From Acanthaster planci (taxonomy: Eukaryota > Echinodermata > Asteroidea > Valvatida > Acanthasteridae), in assembly GCF_001949145.1 (NCBI RefSeq), contig NW_019091488.1, positions 675,740 through 739,739 on the forward strand: a DNA stretch of 64,000 nucleotides. The letters are read 5' to 3'. This document shows, piece by piece, positions 1 through 13,131 of the stretch. Under the pieces are notes generated by a model that saw only the letters and a program-made list of their open reading frames with translations, was not told the origin of the DNA and did no database searches. Both the position numbers and the translations under genes were made by a program. Position 1 is the stretch's first letter; the number at the start of each line of letters is the position of its first letter.

Positions 1-35
1 CACAATGATAAAATTGGAAAATGAATAGCACAAAT

Positions 36-104
36 GGGTCGGATTCAAACCAGGGACTATGGATCTGTAGTTCAAATCACTATCAACTAAGCTATCGAAG
101 CGAC
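36..104 (-). repeat. Degenerate tRNA-like relic (SINE-type)
   Basis: Read on the minus strand, this stretch has a box A-like segment (TAGCTTAGTTGATAG) followed about 40 bases later by a box B-like segment (GGTTTGAATCC), the two internal RNA polymerase III promoter elements of tRNA genes. The acceptor and T stems do not pair properly, so this is not a working tRNA. It is more likely the head of a tRNA-derived SINE or a decayed tRNA copy. It lies in the part of ORC3 downstream of the last visible exon. Confidence 0.35.
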
Positions 105-1082
105 GTAATGGATTCCCGTTTTTGAAATGTCTTAAATGGTGTATTGCATTGTCCCCTCTTCATGAACCATTGGTCACCCCAGCTACTGAAAAAAAGTAGC
201 GCACCAGGTTTCACGGGCTAGTATTAAGTCGCTTCCTACCTTTTCATCCAAATGTTCAGATGTCAACCCATTCTCAAAAGCCCACATACTCAATCCATAC
301 TGCCTAGTGTCTCAACAGCCGGTTTATACTACAGGCGGATGTAAGAGCAAAGTGAACTTGGTGTCACAAAAGATTTGCAGGAAAGTTTTGCTAGAGTTCA
401 AATGTGTTATAAACTTTTGCAAATTCGCAGTGTCAATATTTGATTCTATGTCAAAATTTGCATTTATATTCTCTCTGGCACCAAGTACGAACCAGATTTA
501 ACCCTCAACTACCACCGTACCATGCTATACTTCATTACACCTGCTGGAGTTAAAAAAAAGTGACTCCAGCACTGCTAGTCCATAAAAATGTTAACAGAGC
601 CGATTTAATTAGCGCTCGAGCCACTGCTGGGAGTAATACCTGATGAGCGCTTTTCATCCATACACAAGTTCTGACTAATGCCTGACCAATGCCAAACATT
701 TAACTTTGACCACCAGGGTTTATTCTCATAATGAAATATCTGCCTGTTCCTTTCCAGCTAAGCTCAAAACTTGTATTCCTCTCCCATGATACATTTTGGG
801 AACTGACACCTTTTGGCGCTATCTGAGGCCATACTTCCACTGCACTCAATCTATTGGAAGGATATGTGAAGACTTGTTCACCATTGTTAGCGATTCATGA
901 AAGAAGAATAACGGCTTGCAAAGATTCAATAAGCAAAAACTGCCCAGCCAATGTGTTTTTGCACGTTCTCAGGATAGGTGGCTACAACACTGTGCCACAA
1001 CACTTCAACACTGTCCAAGTATATGAAGCTCAAACTTAAACAGGAAGCACAGCCCGGGGTCGTTCTGTGCAGAGAGACTGAC

Positions 1083-4000
1083 CTGCGATTGTGGCCAGTC
1101 GCGTGTGTAGGGTCTCTAGCTGAAATCTTGCATCCTGTAGGGGGTTGTCGCTGCAAGTCAGCCTTTCGATGCATTTTTCCAGCAGGGCCATCAGCTCATC
1201 TCTGGCCATCAGTCTAGGACCAATCACAACAAAGAAATCGACTACTTGCACTTATAAACACTGCTTCCCTTCCAGTCTTATTCTATAAACTCTTGTCGTC
1301 GAGTACGTCAAAAGGTTTTTCACAATTATTTTTCCCTAGTCACCTAATGCAAGTTGATGTAGTCATGTTGGCATAATGGCTCTTCCCTTACCATCCACAT
1401 CTACGACCTGGGTTTGATTTCTGGCCCAGTCTACTTATGGGACACACAAGTCCCTAGAGGAAAACTAATGATTTTACCCAGAACCTTCTTCTAGGGTTTT
1501 CCTTGCAACAGCAAATCTTCAACTACATCTTCTTGTCTTTTTTCAACAGGTTTCTTCAGGCTTGCGAGCTACAATGCCAAGGGCACTTTTGAGGATTGCT
1601 TGGATTCATTGCCAGAAACGTCTACCAATATTAATGGTAACTAACTTCAGCAGACTGAAAGCTTCCTTGTAGCCAGCGCTTTCCCACACATTGCCCTCCA
1701 AGCACATAGAGTACAGCTCCCGCTGTTGCTTTCCCAGTGGGTGATGGGGGAGTTGCCCAGTTAAGATGTTGAGGCATTCCATCAGTGGATAGAATGCCCT
1801 GTGGTAATCTACCAGCTTCTTGAGAAGTTCCTGGAGTGTCTTCTGCGGGGCACACGGTTGAATATATCAGGGAAATGTCAAACTAAAACAGCATTTCTGC
1901 AGACATTTTACAAACAAAGTGAACTTTGTATAACTCAGGCAAATGGTGTTATCTGTTGCAGAATGGGACAGACATTATTAAAAATTATGTAATATCACTG
2001 CTGGGTAGATACCTGTTTGATGATGGTGGACATGGTTTATTGAAGGAAACCAAAGCATGCAGATTCAGCAGAATGATGACGCAAAAATGAGAGTTTCAAC
2101 ATTTTGCACAGCTATCACTGTAGAATTCTTGATCAAATCTCACAGAGAACTGACATTGATTCTACATCCCAACTACTTTACCTTCAGATGTTTGTCATCC
2201 AGCAACAGCGCCCTCTGTTGTTCTGGAGGTTGACCTTCAACAAACCTGCAAAACATGCAAACTTTGAATTGCAAACTCAAAATGAAGGTTCTGTACAATG
2301 ACCTCACAGTAACTGAAAACGTTCACGTCAGCTTAAATGCAAAGCCCTGTGCGGGAACCAAATGAACACTTTGTACACATGACAACGGCTACTACCTCAT
2401 TATGCTTACTGAATCCTGCAAAATCCTCCAAACCTTGCTGAATAATTTTGTAACAGGGAGAGACACAGTTACACTCACACAAGAAAACTAGAGACAGATT
2501 GGTCTTACGTTCTGAAGGAGGCAGCTTGTCTGAACAGCTCTAGCTGGTCGTGTGCCAGGGTACGTAGTCTGTTCAGTCCCTCGCCGTAGTTGCAGCATAG
2601 CAAGCTGAGAGGGTGGCTGAAGAAATGATCCATCATGGCAAACTAAGACAGCGAGCAGGACAAACAAAATGGTAACAGTTAGGTCAGTATGTCTCCACAT
2701 TTTATGCCTGCAATTGAGTAATTCTTAAAACAGAAACCCACAAATCTCCATGTCTGCTACAAAAGTCAATCGGGTTTCATTTTAACAAACGTACATCTTT
2801 CTGCATTGGACCTAAACCTTTGTCACTGTCTACAATTAAACCATTGGCTGTGAATGTCAAACACTCAATCTGTGGCCGCATGTGTGACTTTGAATTCAAA
2901 ATTTACACAGTAAGCCATAGGTAGACCATGCCTATTGGTATGAGCAAAATAATTCCAATTGTATTAAGGCGGAAATACACCGAGGCAGACTCTCAGTCGT
3001 AAATGTACCTGCAGTCCTTTGACGAAGTTGATTACTGAGAAGTCGTGGAAGAGGAAGATATCCAGGAGAAGTTGGAAGACTTTGTGGCCGAGTTTGAAAG
3101 GATGGGAGGGAGTAAGCAGAACCTGTGCGCAAACATCACAGCAAAATTAGTGAATGCTCAGTTTACCATTGATTCAGTGGACTGGGCCAACAGCATTCCT
3201 CAGTACTTATAGGTCTGCTATCAAGAGATCAAAGAGATAAATGCAGATAGCCTAAACTCAGCAGGGAAAAATAAGCCAACACCATAAGGAAATGCATGTG
3301 TGGAAATCGAGCAGATTGAACACACGCATGCTAAGTGAAAACTTTTTCTTTGCTGTTTCACATGCAATTTTCTCGCTACATAGAATAACTGCATCACTCT
3401 GTCATGAAAAGTTACCAGTATCTCAACAGCAAGTAAACATCCAGGACGGGAAGTTCTGAAATGAAATTTGACCACTGTTTGGCTGAAGACAGCCACACTT
3501 CACATATGTGCAAGTGAAATAACCATTACCATCAAATTAACCATCAAATTTTGCAATGATTCACCAATCTTTTTCTTCAAGTCTGGCAAGGCCAAGCTGT
3601 CATTCATTCAAATGTAGGAGGGCCTAAGACAGAATTCAAACCACTTCATTCATAAAGGTGAACGAAGAAATTGACTGGAGCAGGAATTGAACCTGCCCCC
3701 TCCAGAACACAATACCAACGTTCTACCAACTGAGCTTTCCAGTCCTATGTTGTTAGTTCTTATCTTTGTTCAGGGGACGCTAGTCACTAGCCACAAGCCC
3801 AAAACACCTGTATGGCGAGCATTGAGCCTCAAAGAAACAGCGCTAACAACATTTCCAATGATGCAAACCTGGGAAGTTAACTTACTTTACTGATGAGTTG
3901 GCTGAGGTAGACTGTTGAGGGCTTAGCCTGGAACTTCTCAATGCTCAGGAGGGAAGACACGGCCTGGGGCAGGATGCGGTGGATGGCAGCCACCGATGTA

Positions 4001-7000
4001 GCTATGCCAAAGAGCAACACCAGCGGAAGTTGTGACAGGTACTCACTGGTGGATACAGAATTAAACACATATTTATTTTTGACAAAGTGGTTCATAAAAT
4101 TTTCAAAAAGTTACCAAAGTAGGAAATCACAATATTACCATCATTTGAGAAAATATTTTAAAACTATGAATTCCTATTTGTAATTTTAAAATTTTTATTT
4201 GGGTAATACCCAGTGTTGTAGTTGAGTATTTTTTTCCGAGTACATAGTACTGCTGAGTGCTTACATTTCCAAGTACCTGAAAGTCCGAGTACAAGAACTG
4301 ATTTTCAAGTACAAGTTCTTGTACATGTACCTCTGAGTACGAATACTTCTAATTACAAGTCATAGTACTTTACGTCTGGGTAAATAGTCAAATTTGTTTG
4401 TCAAAGGGTTTTAAATTTGCAACTGATTGTTTTGATTAAAATCTGCCATACCATTCCAAAATCAGTATGTTTCGGTAAAGTTGCAGATTAGATTTAGTCC
4501 CAAAACTGTGTACGTGAAGAGGCTCTTTGGCAAAACAAAGAAGTACAACATTTATACGGCAAGGAAACGATCATCAGCTCTGATGCACGGACTACAGCAA
4601 AAGCATTTATACCTACTCAGAGGTAAAATGTAAATGCCGTTGATGCATGGCCCAATTTCACAGACCTGCTTAAGTACAAAATTTGATGAAATGCTCAAAA
4701 ACAAAGGTTACCAGCTGAAACTGTGTGTGATTGTCATATCGACCAAAAACATGTAAGTAACATTCCAAAACAATATACATTACAATGGAGTTGTGATTGG
4801 TAATGTGCACTTACATGTTGCGATGTCAAAGTATATGTACATGTACCAGTACATGTTTTAAATGCAGGCAAAATGTGAACACGTAAAATAATGTGGATGG
4901 ATGAAGTCTGTTTCCAGGCTTACTATTATTCCTGTGCCCGTGTTTTTCTATATTCTAGATTATATGTCAGTCTGGGAATCAGATTAGCTACAACTAAATT
5001 GAGTGTTACTAGTCTTGGACCCAAGATGCGTTTCTCGTTACTGCGATACGTTGTTGCGTGCAATGTGCGGTGTACATGTACTTTACAAGGCGATACACTG
5101 TGACAGTGCCCCTTCCGGCCACTACATCTGGTGACGGTTTGTGTCGCCGAATAAACAGGAAGGTCTCGGAACTAAGACTAGGAATACACCAGTTTTTTGA
5201 GTTCGGAAATTGGCTAAGACAGTAAATGTGTAGGCCTTGTGTTTGTCGGACTGTGCCAAATATCTGTCTGCGAGGATGGATTTTCTTGTGTCGTTGTATT
5301 TCAGTGGCCGTTACGGGATTTAAAGGATTTTTATCGAGTACTGTTAATCGAGTACAAGTACCTCAATGCTTAAGTACAATTTTATTCTGAGTATTTTGCA
5401 GCCTGAGTACAAGAACTGTTGTTTGAGTACGAGTACTTAGAAATTGAAGTACAAAAAAGACACGAATACTCTGAAAATGGTACTCGAGTAGTTGAGTACG
5501 AGTACTACAACACTGGTGCAATACCAAATAAACTCAATGATAGAAAGTCACGAAAAAAACATATCTCAACCCTTTGCATGCTTTTGCACGCTCTTAACCC
5601 AGTTGCAATAAATATATACTTTAATAGAGTTGCACAGGAACCCAAGTGACAGAGAAAGGTCCGAACGCAGAAGACTGCCTTCCCCTGTGTAATGGCCTAA
5701 GCTAGGTCTAAACCTGGAACATCCAGTAAATGACTAAGATGGGACAACTGAAAGCTAGTAGCACGAGAACACAGAATTCCTTTCAAGTATGACCAGCTCA
5801 ACTCTACCTGCAGATCAGAATGAAATCTTGCAGGACTCGCGGCGTGAAGCTCTCCAAGTCTTCAAACAGGATGACAACGGGCGGGAACTCTGCATAATTC
5901 TTGTTGAACGTACTGCTTGATCGTCTCTTCTTGCTCCTCTGCGACTTCTTGGCCGGCTTGGGAGGTGAGGCCTCTCCCTGCTGCGCCTTTCGCTTCTGTG
6001 ACAGGAAGGGAGAAAGTCACACAGGAAAAACAAGAAAAAATTCACACGTTTTTATAAATCCTCTTGGACTGCCTAAAAATCCTCCATAGAGCAGGAAACA
6101 AATGGCACAGTCTTTTGGCTCTCTCTCATTCACAAGGTATCAGGGCCCATGCCAAGTGGCTGGCCTCTAGTTCCCTCCAAACACTTTTAAAAACCTTGTC
6201 ATGATATAAAAGTCTCCAAGAGGGCGAGGGCCCAAAGTGATAATGACACCACAGAGCGTCACAACAGTATTATTAAAAATAATGGCAATGGCACTGATGA
6301 CCTTGATGCTGAACTCACAATGACACAGACTGTAATAGCATAGATAGCAGAAACCCTGCTATGGCCTTGACAATAACCTGAGTTCAGGCAGCTGAACCAG
6401 GGTTTTCTAGTAAATCAGAATTCACGGCATGTTCAAGGATGCTGGTAGAGGACACGACAGCAACTGATCATCGTTGTCCATGTAATCAACATTGTCAAAG
6501 TCACCATCATACTCACCTTTGCAGTGTCATGGTACCACGCCCTCAGGACGGGCATTGTCGCCGGTATTTTCTTGATATTCAGTTCCTCCTCGTCATCACT
6601 TATCTTTAGACAAACCCCAAAATACCCAATATAAAAAGGCATATTAAAGACTATTATTCCCTTCTAGTGGAAACAAGAGTGGACGTGTTTTTTACAGCAA
6701 CAACAGTGTGTGCATGCGCAGGTATATACGTGTTTTGCATGAGGCGCGCTGAGCATGCATAATGAATTTCTGCTTGAATGTACAGTCTTCGCATACGCGC
6801 TGGATGCATGCACAAGCCCACCTGAAAAACCTCTAACTTCCCTGTCTCTTTTCTTTGCTGGTGAGAGTGCCAATCAACTCGGGCCAAATAGTAAATTTTT
6901 TTCCTCTAAAAATCTTCAGGGCTGGGAACTCATAAAAACTACAATTCCATCAGAAAAAACTTGAAGATGCCACCAGTATTTATATCACGACCCCTGCTGA

Positions 7001-8688
7001 ACAATTATTTCTTACCGTCTTCTTTCTCTCCAATTCTTGAGTTATTTCAATTGAACAAACAAATATCAACCCACAGATTTTCAATGATTGAATTGCTTTA
7101 TAATCATATTCAAGTGTTTAGGTGCAATGCAGGACTCCACATTTGTAACAATACAACTAATTCATAGGCCTGACAGGTAAAGGGTAGCAGCATACTCCCA
7201 ATGAAAAGTTTGTCATTACACGGTGGTACTTACAACATCATCAGTACCCATCAGCTGGGACACCAGGCTAGACATCAATGCCCGAAGGTTGTTGCAGTCC
7301 CGGGATAAAAGATTAGCAACATGAGGGGTCACCTGATCCTTGAGTTGGGTGGTGATGGCGGCAAACGTTGCACTGTGGTCAGTCACATTGACACCTAGCA
7401 CGCAAAAAATACGATATAAACATCACATGTGATTACTGTCCGTGTGCTTTTACTGCTCAGTCCTTTTTTGAGTTTATATAGCCTACCATGCTTGTCTGTA
7501 CATTTTCTTGCATCACCGTGCACAAACCTGCAATAAAAGCAGCTGTTGGGATCTCCTTGATGACCCGCTGAGGTCGTTGCCCTGGCAACGTGCCTTCTGG
7601 TTCAAATCCTGCTTGTCCATTCTTCACAAACTGGATGAGGTCTGAGAAGATCTCTTCATTCACTTCTGACTGTAATGCCTGACAAACAAGTGAGAAGGTC
7701 CAAAACATTTTTCTCTTAAATCATCTGAATGAACCTTTTCATTTACAGTGATGATAAAATACACAGACATGGCCAACAAATTCGAGCAACAAAAATTAAA
7801 ATGTTCAAGAGTCGCTCAGTATTAGCTGAGTCATTCAAAAAACTGAATAGTTGACCAACCCCTGGAATGAATATTGAAACATTTGGTTGTATCAAATTTT
7901 GTTGAAAGCAGTTAACAAAAAATGTATTTGCAAGAATGTCAAAAACAAAAATTTGGTAGGACAAGTAATTATTGTCCTAATTGCATTCATCAATTGCCTT
8001 TTGGTTTACTCCTAACACCTTTATAAAATGTGCTTTTAGAATGGAATTTTGAAAAAAATAATTTATTTTTGTCCCCTTTATTATATCACTGATTTTTACT
8101 CTGAATATTCAATTTTGAAAACACATAGGCCTATTTAAATATTCGATAATCAACCAAATATTTTGCACAGCACTATGTGCCAGTTGGAGATTGTGCGCTT
8201 GGAAGTTATCAAGTGCCCAACTTGCACAAAAGACTTATTCAAACAGTGCTGGCTATTATAAGAGAATGTTGATGATGAGCAAAATCAGTCGATCTGAGCA
8301 ATCACTTGATCTCTGCATGATCTGTTGATTTTATTTCATGATTTGATGATAATTCCACCATCAGCCAATGGCCTTTTCTTTCTGAGCAGCGACTGGAAAA
8401 GGGAAGCTAATTGGAAGATTTCATACAGGATAAAGCAGCTGTGCTTGCCAATCGGGTGACTGTGATGGATCGGCTGATCACACCAATAATCTTAGATTCG
8501 GCAAGTCTGTTTTGGCTGCCCTTCACAATCACAGTCCTTACCTCAATGCCTTCACTGACCCTGTCCCATAGCGCCTCGTACGTGTTACATCTGAACCATG
8601 CAGCCTCTGAGTCTGAGCCATCTTGGCACATGTAGTCCCCTGGTCTTAAGGCTTTCTTTGCCATTTTGGCTTTGAAGACAAAGCAGCC
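1083..8688 (-). CDS. ORC3: Origin recognition complex subunit 3 (partial, 11 exons)
   Basis: Subunit of the six-protein origin recognition complex that binds replication origins in the nucleus and helps load the MCM helicase. Exons (minus strand, high to low): 8688-8542, 7678-7528, 7394-7234, 6603-6517, 5995-5808, 4045-3886, 3122-3009, 2642-2509, 2245-2182, 1842-1646, 1213-1083. All have GT/AG borders and the phases join throughout, giving about 511 residues against roughly 710 in vertebrates. Recognisable stretches include GCFVFK at the start, [71 protein letters not shown] and [10 protein letters not shown]. These follow human ORC3 in order. The fifth exon carries a Lys/Arg-rich insert ([10 protein letters not shown]) before the PPVVIL strand, in the place of the human variable linker. 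The last visible donor (CGCAG/GTCAGT) shows that the gene continues left of position 1. The few codons before GCFVFK must lie on an unseen exon upstream of 8690, and I found no convincing ATG. Confidence 0.93.
3673..3744 (-). repeat. tRNA-Thr(TGT)-like sequence in ORC3 intron
   Basis: A 72-base minus-strand segment folds as a tRNA. The seven-base acceptor stem is perfect (GACTGGA with TCCAGTC), the T stem is perfect (GCAGG/CCTGC) with loop TTCAATT, and box A (AAGCTCAGTTGG) and box B (GGTTCAATTCC) are good. The D stem has one mismatch (GCTC/GAAC). The anticodon stem TTGGT/TCTGG is weak, with three wobble pairs and one T-T. The loop ATTGTGT would place anticodon TGT (threonine). The poor anticodon arm suggests a pseudogene or tRNA-derived SINE head. 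It sits in the ORC3 intron between the sixth and seventh visible exons, in the same orientation as the gene. Confidence 0.5.
4210..5516. mobile_element. Non-autonomous hAT-like DNA transposon
   Basis: The ends are inverted copies of CCAGTGTTGTAGT, a CAGTG start typical of hAT elements. The flanks ggtaatac (left) and tgcaatac (right) agree at six of eight positions, consistent with an old 8-bp target duplication. Just inside both ends are many copies of GAGTAC/AAGTAC in both orientations (about 4235-4370 and 5330-5505), the usual arrangement of subterminal transposase-binding sites. There is no transposase reading frame, so it would depend on a related active copy. It lies in the ORC3 intron between the exons ending at 5808 and starting at 4045. 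The assignment to hAT is inference from end sequence and duplication size. Confidence 0.7.
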
Positions 8689-11199
8689 CTACAAATAAAC
8701 AAAAAGAAAGGCATATGCGCAAAGAAAACAGCATGAGCAAGAAAATGGAAACAACTGGCGATTGGCCAAGAAAGCCGACATCCCCTAATGCACTTTGCTT
8801 AGAACTGAATTCTTTCTTTTGGCACACAAATGACCAAAGTATGACCTGTATGTTGACGGAGAGCCTGCACCCCGTAGTTCCCCGACCCACTACACTCGTA
8901 TCGTTCTGGTACAATAGCTTTACTTTCATGACTCAAACTAAAATGTTGAAGAAAAAGTCTCATTTGAAAAGTGAATTGAAACCTCAAACTTTACTAATGT
9001 ACCTTTGAAACAGAGCTTGTTTGTAGAGAATCTGCACACATGATCTTCTAAGGTTGCAGGAACAGTAACCGCGTGCCACATGCTGGCGTCTTCACTCGTT
9101 CTCGAACTCTCGTGTACATTTAGTGCACTTGTTGCAGTAACAGACAAACAACAGGGGGCGCCAGACTGTAATGTTGGAAGAGCAAAAAATTAATCAACTC
9201 TTTGTTTTTGCAGATGAAAACAATCTATTTTGAGCTAGCGCACTACAAATTGTGCTAGCTGAAAAAGTGAGTAATAAATATGTTTGACCGGTTTTAACGT
9301 TTATTCAAGACCGGATTATAGAGAATGGACGCTGATTAATGGCCCTGGCCACAAAGATGATAAATGCGTATAAAGATTGCTACACCTGCCAACTCCCCCA
9401 ATTTCAGCCTTTTGCGAGAATCTTTACAAGGCATATCTGCCCTCCTCTTTCCTCTCCTTCAAAGGTAGCTGCAATCAGTGTATTGTAATACAAACCTTCA
9501 ACACGCACCTTTGCCTATCGGTTAATCTTATTTTCAAATTTATTTTCACCAACTGCCTTTTTAGTTTTAATGCTAATGGTTTCCATATTCATAAGCAAAA
9601 CCGGTACCGTGGTGTCATCGCAGGAAGAACGCTTGAATGTTACATTGTTTTGAACCATAAAAAAGTTATGACTTTTTGTAGATTTTACTGGACTGGATTT
9701 CCTTTTCTTTGCTGATTCATTGTTGGTTATTTGCACAGCAATAAAACGTTTTCACAATTGGGTTAAGAATTTTAACAGAAACTCCTGAGCTTGATTAAGC
9801 TGTGACTGGTCTTCCCCGCAGAAAACAGACATATAAACGCATAGCCCACCAAGATCCTATTCAAAACTACAGGAGTATTTCGTGATCTGCGCGGCGCCCG
9901 ACTAAAATCAAAACTATTGCCAAATTCACACCCCTCAGCATAGGGGTGCATTCCACCAAGTTATTGTATTTCTGCGCGCGATCTTTTTAGTATGCTGTGA
10001 TACATGGGGGGGGGGGTTACCATAAGATATGCCACAGTCCGGAGGGCTCGTAGAAATATTTCTTTATAAATCCTGGATTTGGGACTGATAGTTTCCAGTT
10101 CGGGGTAGTTCTTTCACAAAAGCCCAAAATTGCGGGCCTATTTTGGATAGAAGCGGGCGGCTACATTCAGAGCTGACGCTTAGTATTACTACTATTTGGG
10201 GGGTATCTATGGGAAAAGGCGAATGAAAAATATTTTTAAAAATCAAACCATGGCTAACCCGCATAAACTGAAATGAAAAGTGATCTTCTGGCCGTAATCT
10301 TGAATTTCCAGTGAAAAAAACGGAGGCCGACCTCTTCCCGCCCGAGAGTCGACAGGCGACGCTATTTCTGATTTTGCAATGTTTTCTATGGGCGCGTAGT
10401 TTGGTGTAGTGCACCTTAAAGGAATTCACACACGGTTGAAGAATTCCAGCCTTAAAATTCTATGACGTCATTTTTCGATTGCAAAAAATCAATGCAGCCG
10501 CTGCCCGCCCAGGGGCCGGGGATGGGTATATCTGGGTATGAGAATCGTCTGACACACGTTTGCGCATGTATCATAGGAAGTAGTAAGATATGGGACATGA
10601 CTGAGAGCACCCCCACCCGCTTTGTGTTGGTTACATGGGCGGAAATGGGGGGGGGGCAGGAGGCCACTTTCCCCCATGAATTTGGTATGGGGGACGCAAT
10701 GTCGAATGTCCCCTCCATGTTTTAAGCAAAACAAAATACTGAAGGAATTGATGGATCGAGGAGTTCCCCCTTTGAGTTTTTATAAATGAAACGAGATAAT
10801 AAAAACGGTGCATGTGCACAAAAAAACGTAAATTGACCCCCCCCCCCACGATCGAGGACAGATTTCCGCCAATGGTTAGTCATTGTTTGATCGGAGTCTA
10901 GTCTCAGGAATTCTCTACAGACATCTAGGGAGATAAGGTAACGATACTCTAGGGTGTGTATAGGTATTGAACACGTAGGGGGGTACCCTCCGTCTTAATC
11001 ATCCACCTACTCAATCTGGGAATTAGTTGGCCTATCGTTTACGGCTCACGGTCCACCGTCCTAGCGAGGCAGGCGTGCCCATATTATTTAAGGTATTAAC
11101 TAAAAGCATTGTTGTAAACGCAAACATATAAATGTGGCCAATAATATACATGCACCTAGTTTCATGGAAGTTTCAAGTCGATATCAACGTACATTCACA
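8689..11199. other. Region upstream of ORC3, no gene found
   Basis: This should hold the ORC3 promoter and first exon, but neither can be pinned down. A short candidate start (ATG TGG CAC GCG, near 9083 on the minus strand) has a poor donor and I do not accept it. The segment contains long G or C runs (about 10009-10017, 10646-10655, 10838-10848) and the first copy of a short interspersed repeat at 10879. Open frames here show no recognisable domain. Confidence 0.4.
10879..10997 (+). repeat. Short interspersed repeat, copy A
   Basis: This copy begins GTCATTGTTTGATCGG, continues through ctcaggaattctctacagac and tctaggg, and ends in ggggggtaccctccgtc. Two diverged copies occur at 15283-15416 (minus) and 30253-30388 (plus). 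No coding content, tRNA promoter boxes or clear target duplication were seen. Copies A and C each lie about 330-350 bases in front of an end of the integrase-core element family, in the same orientation. Confidence 0.6.
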
Positions 11200-11205
11200 C
11201 ACATA
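11200..11205. repeat. Left 6-bp target-site duplication (CACATA)
   Basis: CACATA immediately precedes the left terminus TGGTGTTCC of the element and is repeated exactly after its right terminus at 15858-15863. A matching direct duplication at precisely the ends of two inverted termini is the footprint expected from a cut-and-paste insertion. Confidence 0.75.
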
Positions 11206-11228
11206 TGGTGTTCCATATGTGCCATCCA

Positions 11229-11465
11229 GCGTCGCATTTTTCAGCCGGCGTCGCATTTTTCACCGGGCGTCGCATTTTTCAGCCGGCGTCGCATTTTTCA
11301 GGCGGCGTCGCATTTTTCGACGGGCGTCGCATTTTTCACCGGGCGTCGCATTTTTCAACAGGCGTCGCATTTTTCAACCGGCGTCGCATTTTTCGACGGG
11401 CGTCGCATTTTTCGACGGGCGTCGCATTTTTCGACGGGCGTCGCATTTTTCTACTTGCGTCGCCT
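11229..11465 (+). repeat. Left subterminal 19-bp tandem array (12 units)
   Basis: Each unit is a fixed 14-base core, GCGTCGCATTTTTC, followed by five variable bases drawn from a small set (AGCCG, ACCGG, GACGG, AACCG and a few singletons). Twelve full units are followed by a partial GCGTCGC, and the core is unchanged in all twelve. Because 19 is not a multiple of three and the unit lacks stop codons, all three forward frames stay open, which explains the repetitive open frames of about 110 codons here. They are not genes. Likely transposase-binding sites or a structural end of the element. Confidence 0.9.
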
Positions 11466-13131
11466 GTTAATGTGAATAAGCCATTAATCATCAATGGTCA
11501 ACCTTGCTCCAGCCGGACCTGACGTTGTTGACGTGGATGCTAAAAGTGTGCGTATATTTTTTAATGATTATGGAAACGGATAAATTAGCATGTATGCGTC
11601 GATTGACTGTATGTAAATAAATTAACAGCCCTTTAATGAACCCGCTTACTCGTGGAAGTTCACCTCGCTCAATTTGGTTTCTCACTTCTGCAAGCTTTTT
11701 GAGTGAAAAACGTTCCCGTACTTATGATTACTAGTTGCTACAAATATCAAACCCAGTATAGTAGGCCTATTGTTCACTCTGGTTGGTATGGATTTGCCAT
11801 CTTGAAGACATGCTTCCCGAGGGAGCGTTTATCGCAGTGCGGTCTATTATTTAAAATGTAACTACCCTTGTATTTATTCGTAATTTCAGGCTACAGTGTT
11901 GGATAACGATTGCGGCAAAGATGTTGAATCTTGACCGAGTATGTTCACGAAAGTCGTTGGTGGATTGAGAGCATGCACGACAGAATTTTGTAAATTGTGT
12001 GTTTAAGCGTTCGTTGTGTACAAGTTTGTGAGTTTTTGACTAACGTTTTTCCTACTGTTTCACGTCTGTATACTAATGTAGGCCAGTCTTAGGTTTATAC
12101 ACTGTATTTCCCGTTTGGATTGATTTATTTATTTACAGAGTAGAATGTACCCATCAAGTCTTCTAATACGTTTTGTTATTGTGGATTAGTGAACGGAATT
12201 TGAAAAACACAGATTTCATGGGATTTTGACTATTCGTCAACTTCAAAATAAGCTTTGATATTCTACATCAGTGCACATTGTATACCAGTCCTTCAGAAAA
12301 ATTTGTTTCAACGAATTTGATTTCCGGTAAATTAAAACTACATACCGCTATCAACGCGAAGGATAATGATAATGATGAAATAATGGTATACTCGGTTTAC
12401 ATCTAAACGAGTTGAAAAGTATATCTACGGATAACAGAAGTTAAAAACGCTATATAATACAATATAAATAGGTAACAAGTTGTGTTAAATGCATGACAGA
12501 TTCACATTCAAAAACCATTCCTACATAGTATAGTCTCTTCCTAAATAGTACGTCTCTAAAATATCCACAGCATCAAGCTGCTACAGTAAGTTCACGGATG
12601 CCCATTTTGCTCTGGTATGGTTTGTGGACATCAATAAAAATTGAACATTCCTTGAGGAGTTGTTGGGATGTCTAGTCTTCCAAATCATTGCCTCAGTGTA
12701 ACATCATTGTGAACGTTTTGGTTATATTCGTGTTTTTCTCATGTATCACTACTGTTTGGTGGGAATATCTTCTAATAGTACCAATATTTATTGTATTACA
12801 GTTTGGGCGACAAAGAATAAAACACCTCTTCAAGCAATATGTACAATCATATAGTTGAAAAAATTATGTTGTGTTGGATTGTCCTGTTATGATGGGAGTA
12901 TTATAATATAGTAAAAGTCTTTTAATCATAATAAAATGGTTTACACACATGCTTGCGGTTCTATGTAAAGCTTCCAATTTATTATTTATTCATTACACAT
13001 GACATGTATTTGTCAGACAACTGAGAATCAATAGCAATACTGCCTGGCCACTAAAAAAACTTTGACGTCCGTTTTCTTAATTGCATTAATTAAGTTTTAG
13101 GGATAGGAAAATTTACATGAAAATCTTACAC

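Noticed and set aside
1365-1435. Possible tRNA-like segment (ggcataatggctc ... gggtttgatttc) on the plus strand
   Set aside because: Only weak A and B box resemblance and no stems that pair.
11132-11522. Overlapping open frames of 105-113 codons with repeating RRRIF/SHFS patterns
   Set aside because: They arise because the 19-bp unit contains no stop in any forward frame; three frames translate the same repeat. No gene.
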